Source: Enhygromyxa salina
GTDB taxonomy: Bacteria; Myxococcota_A; Polyangia; Nannocystales; Nannocystaceae
Direction: 5' to 3'
DNA: 64,000 bases
Assembly: GCF_000737335.2 (NCBI RefSeq)
Contig: NZ_JMCC02000016.1
Coordinates: 37,585-101,584 of the forward strand
Positions within the stretch are counted from its first letter, which is position 1. Each line of letters begins with the position of its first letter. Of this stretch, positions 34,635 through 43,226 are shown piece after piece. The translations under genes and the position numbers were made by a program. The notes beneath the pieces are model-generated. The model was not told the DNA's origin. It saw nothing but the letters and a program-made list of their open reading frames with translations, and did not search any database.

Positions 34635-35258
34635 ATGAGCGGGGGTCGTCGGATCGACGCGCAGCGGCTGAGCCGCGCCCGGGCGGGCGATGAGTCTGCG
34701 CTTGGCGAGCTCTATGAGGCCCACGTCGATGGGCTGTGGTCGTTCGTGTTCTATCGGGTTGGCCGTGACCCCGCGGTGTGTGAGGACGTCGTGCAAGACA
34801 CCTTCTTGCGCGCCCTCGAGCGCGGCGAGGACTTTGACCCGGAGCGCGGCTCGCTTGGCGGGTGGCTGTGTGGGCTGTCGCGCAACCTGATCCGCGCCCA
34901 GCTGCGCACCAGCGCCCGCAGCCGCGAGCTCAGCGAGACCTGGGAGCGGATCGACGCCACGCTGGTGCAGATCTTCCAGGGCTTGGATCGCGCGCCGCTC
35001 GGCGACGAGGTCCTCGCTCGCGAAGAGACCCGCGATCTCGTGCACATGACGATCGCCAACTTGCCCGACGACTACCGCGACGCGCTCGAGCGCAAGTACC
35101 TGCGCGGCGAGACGATCCGCGAGCTAGCGGCCACCTTCGCGTGCAGCGAGGACGCGGCCAAGTCGATGTTGGCGCGGGCGCGCCGGGCCTTTCGCGAGGC
35201 GTTCGCGGCGTTGGCCACAGCCTTTGGTGAACAGGAGCTTCCAGATGTCCGAGCATGA
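34635..35258 (+). CDS. ECF-type RNA polymerase sigma factor
   Basis: The 207-aa protein has a sigma region 2 (about residues 14-85: ALGELYEAHVDGLWSFVFYRVG, VCEDVVQDTFLRAL, GGWLCGLSRNLIRAQ) and a sigma region 4 (about 140-190: LPDDYRDALERKYLRGETIRELA, then SEDAAKSMLARARRAFREAF). Region 3 is absent, as expected for the ECF class. It overlaps the next gene by 14 bases, which encodes a FecR-like membrane protein, the usual place of the anti-sigma partner. Start: ATG 34635, chosen because region 2 begins right after; the frame upstream has no family character. Confidence 0.95.
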   Translation: MSGGRRIDAQRLSRARAGDESALGELYEAHVDGLWSFVFYRVGRDPAVCEDVVQDTFLRALERGEDFDPERGSLGGWLCGLSRNLIRAQLRTSARSRELSETWERIDATLVQIFQGLDRAPLGDEVLAREETRDLVHMTIANLPDDYRDALERKYLRGETIRELAATFACSEDAAKSMLARARRAFREAFAALATAFGEQELPDVRA

Positions 35259-38200
35259 GCGACCCGACCCGCACGACGACGCTGTCCTCGACGCCAACAT
35301 CGAGCGACTGCTCAACCACGTCCAGCGTCCACCCGCGGTCCCGGCCGAGACCCGGGCGCGGATGCTCGCGCAGCTGCGATCCGCACAGGCCGCCGCGAGC
35401 GAGCCAGTGACCAAGGGATCCGCGCGCGCCGACGTCGACGATCCAATTCCGTTGGCGCGCGCCAAGCTGAAGCGGCGGCGGATCGGCGGCGCCACGATCT
35501 TCGTCGCGCTCGCGGCCGCGGTGTTGCTCGCGTGGGTGTTGGGCCTGGGTCAGAAGTTGCTCGACCACGGCGAGGCCCAGCTGATCGCCACCTATGAAAA
35601 CCACGGTCTCGAGCCGCGCGAGGTGATGCTGGCCGACGGAAGCCGGGCCCTGCTGCGCAGGGGCACCGAGCTGGTCGAGCTCGCGCCCCGCCACCTGCGT
35701 CTGGTTGAAGGCGAGGTCCTGCTCGACGTGCGGACGGCCCCGAACCCGCTGTTGGTCGAGACGGCCCAAGGCCGCGCCTCGGTGCTGGGGACGCGGGTGT
35801 TGCTGCGCAGCGACGCGATCCAGACCCTCGCCGCGGTGTTGCACGGGCAGGCCAACCTCCAGTCTTTGGACGGCGCGGGTGACCTGTTGCTGCGCGCTGG
35901 TGAGCAGGCGCTGCTGCGCAGCGAGACCGAGCCCGCGCGGATCGCTGGGCGCCGCTTGAGCTTCGAGATCGACTGGGCCCGCGAGCTGCTCACGCCCGAA
36001 GCCGGGGTCGTGCCCGTGCGCCGCGGCAACCTGCTCGCGCGCGTGCCCCGATGGACCGGCCAGACCCACCGCAGCCCCGAGTGGCCGCTGCCCGTGCGCG
36101 AGCTGAGCGTCGACGTCCACGTCGAAGACGGCCACGTGCGCACGACGATCGACCAGACCTTCTTCAACCACCTCGAGCGCGATCTCGAGGGCGTCTATCA
36201 GTTCCCGCTCCCGCCCAAAGCTGCGATCTCGCGGCTGGCCATGTACGTGGACGGCGAGCGGATCGAGGCCGGGGTCGTGCAGCGCGAGCGGGGGCGCGAC
36301 ATCTACGAGCAGATCGTGCATCGCCGCCGGGACCCAGCGCTGCTCGAGTGGATGCAGGGCAACTTGTTTCAGATCCGCATCTTTCCGCTCCCGGCCCGCA
36401 CGGAGAAGCGCGTGCTGCTCTCGTACACGGTCGCGCTCGAAGAGCTCTACGGCGAGGGCGAGCTGCGGGTGCCGATCCCCGAGCTGGATCTGCCGGTCGG
36501 CGCGGTCAACTACCGGATCCGCGTGGTTGGAGGCGCGGGGCGGCCGTTCTCGTCGCGCCACCACGAGTTCGAGCTGCGCGAAGAGGGCCAGGATCTGATC
36601 GCGCAGTTCACCGCTAGCGATCATGCGATCGGAGCGGACATCGTCGCCAACCTGGCCGCAGGGGGCCCTGGCCTGCCGCCGCCTCGGATCGAGCGCCACG
36701 AGCTGCGCCACGCCGATGGCCGCCAACACTTGGGCCTGCGCCTGCGTCCGCAGCTGCGCTCGATCGAGCAGGCCGAGCAGGCAACCGCAGCGCCAGCGCG
36801 CGACTGGGTCGTGCTGTTCGATACGTCCGCCTCGCGCGGGCCCAACGAACTCGAAGCCCAGCGCCAGTTCTTGCTCGCGCTGCTCGATCACCTCGACGGC
36901 GATGATCGGCTCAGCGTGCTCGGCTTCGACAGCCAGCTTCAATGGGCGTCGGCAGAGCTCGAGCGGGTCGGATCCCTCGACCGCGCGGCGCTCGAGGCGT
37001 TCTTGGCCCGCAACACCAAGGTTGGGCTGGGCGCGACGGATCTGAGCGCGGCGCTGAACGCGGGGCTCGAGCGGCTGGCTGCGGTCAAAGCTCCGGCAGA
37101 TGACAAGCGCGCGCGGGTGCCCACGATCCTGTATCTGGGCGATGGCCTTGGCCAGCCGTTGGGCGGCAGCGCGGGTGCGGCGATGGTCGACGCGGCCGCG
37201 CACGTCGACGCGCTCGCGGGTACGCTCAGCGGCGCGGCCTCGTTCGTGGGTGTCAGCTTTGGCCCGACCTACGACGCGCCCGCGCTCGAGCGACTGGCCG
37301 CCGCCGGCTCGGGTCTGCACGTTCACGTGGACGAGGGCGAGTCGGTGTCGTGGCGGGCGCTCGAGCTGCTCACGACCCTCGCTACCGCGCGCGTATTGGG
37401 TCTGGAAGCCACGCTCGTCGACGCGCAGGGGCAGGTGATCGCTGCCGAGCGAACCCACGCCAGCGCGCGCTCGCTGGCCGAGGGCGAGTCTCTCGAGCTG
37501 CTCGCGGAGCTGGCCGCCCATGACCCTGAACCGGTCGCCGTCGAGCTGCGCGGGCGCGTGGGCGAGGCTGCGTGGTCCGAGCGCGTCGCGCTGCCCAAGC
37601 GTGATCACGCCAATGAGGATCAGGCCGGCTGGCTCCCTCGGGCCTGGGCGCAGGCCCACGTCGCGGCGTTGACCGAGGCAGGCGTCGAGCAACACGCCGC
37701 CCAGATCACCGAGCTGGGCCTCGCCCACTTCTTGGTCACCCCGACGACCTCGCTGTTGGTGCTCGAGAGCGAGCAGATGTACCGCGACTTCAACGTCCAC
37801 CGCCCCTCGGAGCAGGCGTGGGCGTACTACCCTGCCCCCGACAAGATCGAGGTCGTCCGCGAAGGCCGACGCAGCGAGGCAGGTCAGGGTCAATACGTGG
37901 TTCGCACGCCCGTGCAGATGCTCGTTGGCGACGGCGCGTCGGCGCCCGTGAACTGGGCCGGCCCGATGGCCACGACACCTCTCGCCAACAGTATGGGCTT
38001 CGGTCTGGGCAACCGGCGCAGCCTGGGCGACCGGCGCAGCCTGGGCATGGTCGGCACGGGGCGCGGTGGCGGGGGCGGCGGGTTTGGATTTGGGCTCACT
38101 GGCGAAGCGCCGCGCGGCGGCGTGGACACAGGCGCGGGCTTTGGCGGCCGAGGCACCCGGATCACGTCGGGGCCCGTCGGCTTGGAGAACCCCGATCTCC

Positions 38201-40761
38201 GCAGCCTCTTTGGCGGCTTCGTCAGCGGCGGCACCAACCCGAGTCAGTGGTCGACGACCGGCGCGAACTTGCAGCAAGACGCGGTCTCTCTCGGCGCGGG
38301 CTCGGCTGCCGCGGACAGCCGCTTCGCCTCGACGGTCGTGACCGGGGCGCTCTCGCTTGGATACGACGGACAGTGGGCGCGCACCCAGCCATGGCCACAG
38401 TCGCGTCACTACACCTCGGATCCGCGCCTGAACGATCTGGGCGAGCTGGTCCCCGCGCTGTTTGAAGAGCCGTTCGACCTCGCCCGTGAGCGGCTGCTGC
38501 TGACCGGGCTCGACGGCGCGCGCGGCCACGTCAGCGATCCCGCCGCCGAGCTGATCACCGCCGCCCGCCAAGCGCAGGCAAACGTCCGCTACCAGCTGCC
38601 CGAAGGCGGCACCCTCGACATCGACGCCAACGGAAACTTCGCCGTGGTCAGCGAGCGATGGGGGTTCTTGGACGAGCGGGTGATCTACGACGGGGTGCAG
38701 CTGCGCGCCGACTACCCCGAGCTCGGCCTGTCGGTCGCCCGCGCCGTGGGCCCGACCTCGCCCGCGCTGTTCGGCGAGTGGATCCCGTGGATGATCCCCA
38801 GCGCCGAGCACTTGGCCTACTTTTATACGGTTGAGCGCAGCGCCCCGCTGAAGCTGCAGCTGCGACCGCTCGAGTCCGAGTCCATGCCAGGGTCCGGGCC
38901 AGAGTCCGAGTCCGCGCCGACATGGCTCGAGGTCGAGCTCGACGCCCAGCACCGGGTGATCGCGCTGCGGGTCCACGCTGGCGAGCACGTCACCTCGACC
39001 ACCACCTTCGAGTGGACCGACGCGGGTGTGCTGCTGCGGCTTGGCGATGACGGGCGTGAGCGCGAGCGCGAGCTGAAGCGCGTGGGCCCGGCGCAGACGA
39101 TCGCTTCGCTCGGCGCCCCGCAGGCCACCGAGGTCAACCTGCCGCTGCCCAGCCCCGCCGATCTCGAGCGCGCCCTCGAAGCCCACCAGCCCGGCGACGC
39201 CGCGTGGATCGATCTGCAGCACCAGCGCTTGGCCGGCTACGCCGCCCTCAACGATGAACCCAACGAACTGCGCGTGTTGCAAGCGCTGCGCGACCATGCC
39301 GGCCGCGTGCTCCCGGGCGAGCTCGTGCTGGCTGGCGCGAGCCTGCGCAGCGCCGACGCCAAGCAACGCAAGGCCACACTCGACGCCGCCAACGACGGCC
39401 CGATCACCGCCTACATCGCCGCCGGCGTGCAGGGCCGCAGCGGCGCCGGAGCGCTGCGCAAGCTGGCCCGCGACGAGGATCTACGCCGGACCCCGGTCGG
39501 GTTCATGGCCAGCTACCGCGCGCTCTTGTTCGAGGCCGAGGGCCGCCCGAACGAGGCGAGCCTGCGCCAGCTCGAGGCGTTCTTGCGCGACTACCAGCAC
39601 CCGACCCACGCCTATGTTGCGACCTTGCAGCTGAGCCATCGGTGGTGGTCACATTCCGCTCGCAAGTCCGCCGCGTGGTCGGCGTTGGCGACCCAAGACA
39701 ACCGCTTCAAGTACATCGCGCTGCACCAAGCCGCGCTCACCCAGTACCAAGCCGGGCACTACGACGAAGCCGGCCTGCTGTTTCAGCGCAACTTCGAGGC
39801 TGCGCAGGCCGATCACACCATCCCGCTCATCGATTGGAGCGTGCAGTGGGCGATGACCCAAGCGCTCGGCGAAGCCGGCTGGCAGCTCACGTGGACGCGG
39901 TTGCGCGAGCGCGTGATCGACTCGGGCGATCCACGGCTGGCGATCGAGCTGCTCAACAGCGCCCAACAGCTCGGTCGCGTGGAAGACGTCCAGCGCGTGA
40001 TCGCCAGCCTCGACCCCACGAAGCTCGATCCTGTCCCCGCGCTCGCGCTGTTCGACGCGCTGATCGCCCGCGGCCACGTCGGTGAGGCCGGCTCGGTGCT
40101 GCGGACCGTGCTGGCGGTCGAACCCATCAACGAGTCCGCCCCCGTGCTGCTGCGTGCCTCGATGTTCGCCGAGCGCCAGGGCCACCTCGACGAGGCCGCG
40201 ACCCAGCTCGAGCGGGCCATGCTCGTCATGCTCGACGAGGGCCTCAGCCTCGCCGACCTCCGCGCCGGTTTCGCGCGCCTGCTCGAGCTCCGCGGCCGCC
40301 TCGCCCAACCACTCAGCGGCGACGCCAGCGCGCGCGCTGAAGCCCTCGACGCCGCGCTCGCCGTCGCGGATCGCTGGCGCCTCGAAGATCCGGACAACCC
40401 CCAGATCGATCTTCAGTGCGCCCAGCTGCTGTGGACCCTTGGCCACGACCAAGCCGCGTGGCGCCACCTCTCGAGCAGCCTCGACCGCCACGCCGCCGAA
40501 GGCGACGCGCTCGCCTGGATCGCCGACGCCCTCGAGCGCGGCGGCGACCTGACCCGCGCCGACCAAGTCTGGGCCCGAGCGATCGCCGTCGAGCCCACCG
40601 ACCCGACCCACCGGCTCCGCCGCGCCCAAAACCTGCTTGCGACCGGCGACGACGGCCCCGCCAAGGCCCTGCTACACGAGATCGAAACGGGCGACTGGCA
40701 GCCGCGCTTCGCCCAGACCATCAACCAGGCCAAACGCCTGACCAAGCTCGTCGGTAATTAG
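35245..40761 (+). CDS. FecR - VIT - VWA - TPR giant membrane protein, probable anti-sigma partner
   Basis: The 1838-aa protein has ATG 7 bases after AGGAG. Order: cytosolic N-terminus (1-78) that could bind the sigma factor; one membrane segment (81-102); a FecR-like domain (about 110-245: VMLADGSRALLRRGTELVELA, VLGTRVLLRS); a VIT domain (about 255-400: ELSVDVHVEDGHVRTTIDQTF, LEGVYQFPLPPKAAI, KRVLLSYTVALEELYG); a VWA domain (about 520-690) with the metal site D-T-S-A-S; a Gly-rich low-complexity part near 920-990 with the repeat D-R-R-S-L-G; and, from about 1290 to the end, helical TPR-like repeats. It should sense or organise something outside the membrane and gate the ECF sigma. Known FecR anti-sigma partners are about 300 aa, so this one is extreme. 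An antisense frame of 1478 codons across it is a GC artefact. Confidence 0.9.
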   Translation: MSEHERPDPHDDAVLDANIERLLNHVQRPPAVPAETRARMLAQLRSAQAAASEPVTKGSARADVDDPIPLARAKLKRRRIGGATIFVALAAAVLLAWVLGLGQKLLDHGEAQLIATYENHGLEPREVMLADGSRALLRRGTELVELAPRHLRLVEGEVLLDVRTAPNPLLVETAQGRASVLGTRVLLRSDAIQTLAAVLHGQANLQSLDGAGDLLLRAGEQALLRSETEPARIAGRRLSFEIDWARELLTPEAGVVPVRRGNLLARVPRWTGQTHRSPEWPLPVRELSVDVHVEDGHVRTTIDQTFFNHLERDLEGVYQFPLPPKAAISRLAMYVDGERIEAGVVQRERGRDIYEQIVHRRRDPALLEWMQGNLFQIRIFPLPARTEKRVLLSYTVALEELYGEGELRVPIPELDLPVGAVNYRIRVVGGAGRPFSSRHHEFELREEGQDLIAQFTASDHAIGADIVANLAAGGPGLPPPRIERHELRHADGRQHLGLRLRPQLRSIEQAEQATAAPARDWVVLFDTSASRGPNELEAQRQFLLALLDHLDGDDRLSVLGFDSQLQWASAELERVGSLDRAALEAFLARNTKVGLGATDLSAALNAGLERLAAVKAPADDKRARVPTILYLGDGLGQPLGGSAGAAMVDAAAHVDALAGTLSGAASFVGVSFGPTYDAPALERLAAAGSGLHVHVDEGESVSWRALELLTTLATARVLGLEATLVDAQGQVIAAERTHASARSLAEGESLELLAELAAHDPEPVAVELRGRVGEAAWSERVALPKRDHANEDQAGWLPRAWAQAHVAALTEAGVEQHAAQITELGLAHFLVTPTTSLLVLESEQMYRDFNVHRPSEQAWAYYPAPDKIEVVREGRRSEAGQGQYVVRTPVQMLVGDGASAPVNWAGPMATTPLANSMGFGLGNRRSLGDRRSLGMVGTGRGGGGGGFGFGLTGEAPRGGVDTGAGFGGRGTRITSGPVGLENPDLRSLFGGFVSGGTNPSQWSTTGANLQQDAVSLGAGSAAADSRFASTVVTGALSLGYDGQWARTQPWPQSRHYTSDPRLNDLGELVPALFEEPFDLARERLLLTGLDGARGHVSDPAAELITAARQAQANVRYQLPEGGTLDIDANGNFAVVSERWGFLDERVIYDGVQLRADYPELGLSVARAVGPTSPALFGEWIPWMIPSAEHLAYFYTVERSAPLKLQLRPLESESMPGSGPESESAPTWLEVELDAQHRVIALRVHAGEHVTSTTTFEWTDAGVLLRLGDDGRERERELKRVGPAQTIASLGAPQATEVNLPLPSPADLERALEAHQPGDAAWIDLQHQRLAGYAALNDEPNELRVLQALRDHAGRVLPGELVLAGASLRSADAKQRKATLDAANDGPITAYIAAGVQGRSGAGALRKLARDEDLRRTPVGFMASYRALLFEAEGRPNEASLRQLEAFLRDYQHPTHAYVATLQLSHRWWSHSARKSAAWSALATQDNRFKYIALHQAALTQYQAGHYDEAGLLFQRNFEAAQADHTIPLIDWSVQWAMTQALGEAGWQLTWTRLRERVIDSGDPRLAIELLNSAQQLGRVEDVQRVIASLDPTKLDPVPALALFDALIARGHVGEAGSVLRTVLAVEPINESAPVLLRASMFAERQGHLDEAATQLERAMLVMLDEGLSLADLRAGFARLLELRGRLAQPLSGDASARAEALDAALAVADRWRLEDPDNPQIDLQCAQLLWTLGHDQAAWRHLSSSLDRHAAEGDALAWIADALERGGDLTRADQVWARAIAVEPTDPTHRLRRAQNLLATGDDGPAKALLHEIETGDWQPRFAQTINQAKRLTKLVGN

Positions 40762-40762
40762 A

Positions 40763-40806
40763 CTGTCCGCAAGCGGGCGAGAAGCCCTCGCCCGAGCTGA
40801 AAACAG
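40763..40806 (-). repeat. Interspersed hairpin repeat, copy D (short form)
   Basis: It holds the core TTTTCAGCTCGGGCGAGGGC and its hairpin partner CTCGCCCGCTTGCGGACAG in reverse orientation. It fills the 46-base gap between the stop codons of two convergent genes almost exactly, so it may serve as a bidirectional terminator. Confidence 0.85.
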
Positions 40807-40807
40807 C

Positions 40808-42055
40808 TCACATGATCACGGGATAGTCGATCCCCATCGAGGGCGTCTTGAATTGCTCGAACACCGCCCCCTTGACCGTGTCCTCGACACAGTTCCCAAG
40901 CGGCGTCCCAGCGTGCTCCCCGAGCGCCTTGACCGAGTCGACCGTGCCGGTCGCCCCCTGGATCGAGACGTGAATCTTGACCGAGGTCCCGGACGGCCCA
41001 TTGTGCTTGAGCCCGCAAGTCTTGGCCTTTGCCTTGATCTTGTTGAAGCCCTGACGCAGCTGCGCGGCGCTCAGCTTCTCTGGCAGCTTGGGCGCGAGCA
41101 CCTCTTCGTTCTTGGGCTTCTGTCCGCCGCCGCCCTGACACTTCGCGAGATCGGGGTTGAGCAGGCAGTCGACGTCCTCTTCGCTGACCTTGCCACCCTT
41201 CTTGGGCTCGGGCAGCGGGTCAAAGTCGGGCTCGGGATCGGGCTCGGGCTCGGGCTTGGGCGCGGGATCGGCCCCCGTGTTCGCCGGCTTGGGGCTGCTC
41301 TTGCCCTGGTCCCACTTGCCGACCTTGGCCACGCCGTTGGTGCCGTCGCTCTCGAGCAAGCCCTCGCGCATCCCCATGGGGTCGTCGCCGTCCGCGAGCA
41401 GACCCAGACCCGCGCCCTCGGTCTCGCCCTCGAGCAGCAGGCCTTCCGTGTCGGCCTCGGGCTCGGGCTCGGGCTGAGGCTCGACCGCCGCGCCAGCAGA
41501 CGCCCCCGCCTGCTCCGCGTTGGGATCGGGAGTGGGCTCCGCCTTGCCGACCGCCGCGTCGCCGTCTGTTGGCGCGACCTGGGCGTTCGCCTGCGGATCT
41601 GGCTGCTCGCGGTTGTTGGACATCAACATGATCCCGCCGCCAACCACACCGAGGCCGAGCAACAGGGCCACGAACACCAGCGGGCTACGCTTGGATTCAG
41701 CCGGCTTGTCCGCCGCGACCGCGGGGGTCGCCGACGCCACGCTCGCGTCGGCGAGCGGCGAGGCAGAAGTCCCCACCAGGGGCTCCGCCGCCGGACCAAA
41801 CCCCGCGCCCAGTCCCCCAGCAAAGCTTCCGAACAGCGCGTCGTCGTCTTGACCGCCAGCGCTGGGCTCATCGTCGCCAGCTGTGAACAGGATCAACCCA
41901 GAGTCTCCAGGGCTCATGTCCGAGTCCCCGTCTTCGGACTCCTGGTCTTTGATCTTGGCCGCGACGGCCATGATGTCCATCAGACCGGAGTCCTCCTTCT
42001 CAGTGTCGCTACTGGGAAACAGGCTGCTTGACTCGTTGCTCAATTCGTTGGCCAT
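40808..42055 (-). CDS. AgmX/TonB-like membrane protein with Pro/Glu-rich linker
   Basis: The 415-aa protein starts at the ATG at 42055 (MANELSNESSSLF). It has an acidic N-terminal part, a membrane segment at about 123-144 (PLVFVALLLGLGVVGGGIML) and a long periplasmic linker of E-P-E-P and D-P-E-P runs. The C-terminal domain is about 90 residues: KLSAAQLRQGFNKIKAKAK, then VKIHVSIQGATGTVDSV and CVEDTVKGAVFEQFKTP. That C-terminus is the AgmX/PglI/TonB-like fold seen also at 21598-22284. The Pro/Glu linker could span the periplasm. In Myxococcus such proteins sit in envelope or motility machines; role here not known. An open frame extends upstream but has no character. Confidence 0.75.
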   Translation of the reverse strand: MANELSNESSSLFPSSDTEKEDSGLMDIMAVAAKIKDQESEDGDSDMSPGDSGLILFTAGDDEPSAGGQDDDALFGSFAGGLGAGFGPAAEPLVGTSASPLADASVASATPAVAADKPAESKRSPLVFVALLLGLGVVGGGIMLMSNNREQPDPQANAQVAPTDGDAAVGKAEPTPDPNAEQAGASAGAAVEPQPEPEPEADTEGLLLEGETEGAGLGLLADGDDPMGMREGLLESDGTNGVAKVGKWDQGKSSPKPANTGADPAPKPEPEPDPEPDFDPLPEPKKGGKVSEEDVDCLLNPDLAKCQGGGGQKPKNEEVLAPKLPEKLSAAQLRQGFNKIKAKAKTCGLKHNGPSGTSVKIHVSIQGATGTVDSVKALGEHAGTPLGNCVEDTVKGAVFEQFKTPSMGIDYPVIM

Positions 42056-42114
42056 GAAGTTCACTCGTCGTGAGTTCGCACGCGACCGCGCGGGTAAAGT
42101 TTGCACGCCTCTAC

Positions 42115-42153
42115 GTTCAGCTGGGGCGAGGTCTGCTCGCCCGCTTGCGGACA
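42115..42153 (+). repeat. Interspersed hairpin repeat, copy E (diverged, short)
   Basis: GTTCAGCTGGGGCGAGGTCT then GCTCGCCCGCTTGCGGACA matches the core of the other copies with a few changes. It is the most diverged copy. Confidence 0.65.
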
Positions 42154-42425
42154 CCCCAGCAGACAACCCCGTAGACAACCCAGCGGACTGGGGTATCGGA
42201 CTGCAGCCAAAACTATCAGACTGCTCGAGAGCACGGCACCATGACCCTACCTGGCAATGGCCCCGCAATCCAGACAGTAGCGCTAGCGCTACTGGTCACA
42301 CAGAGAGCCCGGCGGTCAGGTTCAGACGTGCGAGTCATCACAATCTAGATTTTCTCTAGACCCAACCTGGACTTCGCTACCCGCGATGAACGAGTCCACG
42401 AATGCCGTCCGTATCCCAACAGATC

Positions 42426-42500
42426 TGTTTTCAGCTCGGGCGAGGGCTCCTCGCCCGCCTGCGAACAGCTTCGCAGACTGGCTCACCCCGGGCAGCGATC
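42426..42500 (+). repeat. Interspersed hairpin repeat, copy A (long form)
   Basis: It begins TGTTTTCAGCTCGGGCGAGG, contains the hairpin CGGGCGAG...CTCGCCCG, and continues through GACTGGCTCACC to GGGCAGCGATC, about 75 bases, like copies B and C. Confidence 0.85.
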
Positions 42501-42824
42501 TCTCGGCGACGTTTGCGACTTTGCTCGTGGTCGAGACCCGATCGGCGCGGGCGGCCACAGGCGTGGCCTTGGGCGTGTGCCGCGGTGGTCCGGCCTAGCC
42601 ATCGCGGCCACCGACTGGCTGACCAGCCGGCCCGGAGTTTGCGCGAGACGCTGGACAGACACGCCCGTTCCCCCTAAACACTGCCTCGCAGCGCCAGCGT
42701 CGTCGACTCCTACGTCTAGATGCTGGCGCACGCGCCCCGGATGTCGGCGGGCTTTGCTTGCACTTGCAGCAGTCTGGCCGCTTTACCGTGAGCGCCCCTA
42801 ACCACCCCACCGAGGAGAATTCCC

Positions 42825-43148
42825 ATGAAACGCACCGATCAAGAACGAATTGCCCGCGAGATCGGCCGGACTCAAAAGAAGGAAGCGATCCGCGAGCGTC
42901 GGATCAACGACAAGACCGACGGCTCTGTCGGCGGCTACGCCAAGGCGCTCGAAGACGTGTTCATGTGGGACGACGAGACCATCTACAACGTCGGCGACGA
43001 CTGCGTCCTCGAGGTCCTGATGGACATGAAGGAAGCCCTCACCGACAAGGACTGCGAGGCCGCGCTCAAGCGCGCCATCAAGCGGACCAAGGTCAAAGAT
43101 CGCGACACGGCCTTCGAAGAGGCAATGGTCGTCCTATCAGACGCATGA
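42825..43148 (+). CDS. Small charged protein of unknown function (107 aa)
   Basis: This gene has the clearest expression signals in the window: a GAGGAG ribosome site at 42812-42817, 7 bases before ATG, and a strong intrinsic terminator 20 bases after its stop. The protein is cytosolic, highly charged and helical (N-terminus MKRTDQERIAREIGRTQKK; middle KALEDVFMWDDETIYNVGDDC; end AALKRAIKRTKVKDRDTAFEEA). No family is recognised. It forms a unit of its own. Confidence 0.8.
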   Translation: MKRTDQERIAREIGRTQKKEAIRERRINDKTDGSVGGYAKALEDVFMWDDETIYNVGDDCVLEVLMDMKEALTDKDCEAALKRAIKRTKVKDRDTAFEEAMVVLSDA

Positions 43149-43167
43149 GCTCGCGTCACCGACACTC

Positions 43168-43199
43168 AAAAGGCCCGCGCTGTAGAGCGCGGGCCTTTT
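43168..43199 (+). terminator. Intrinsic terminator after the 107-aa gene
   Basis: A perfect 13-bp stem (AAAAGGCCCGCGC / GCGCGGGCCTTTT) with a 6-base loop TGTAGA ends in TTTTG. It is the best rho-independent terminator in the window and, being symmetrical with A and T flanks, works in both directions, so it may also end the S46 peptidase gene that runs toward it. Confidence 0.9.
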
Positions 43200-43226
43200 G
43201 CATTCTGGTGCACTTCCGGGCGACGC

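Larger units (their letters stand above)
42056..42824. other. 769-base intergenic stretch with two hairpin repeats
   Basis: No intact gene is seen. Two copies of the interspersed repeat (42115-42153 and 42426-42500) lie here, and a short inverted repeat TCTAGA-TTTTC-TCTAGA occurs at about 42343-42359. Open frames here merely read through the repeat. Confidence 0.6.

Noticed and set aside
34930..39366. A 1478-codon open frame antisense to the FecR-VIT-VWA-TPR gene
   Set aside because: It is an effect of GC-rich third positions on the opposite strand; its residues are dominated by Arg, Gly, Gln and Leu without domain marks, while the sense frame has clear domains.
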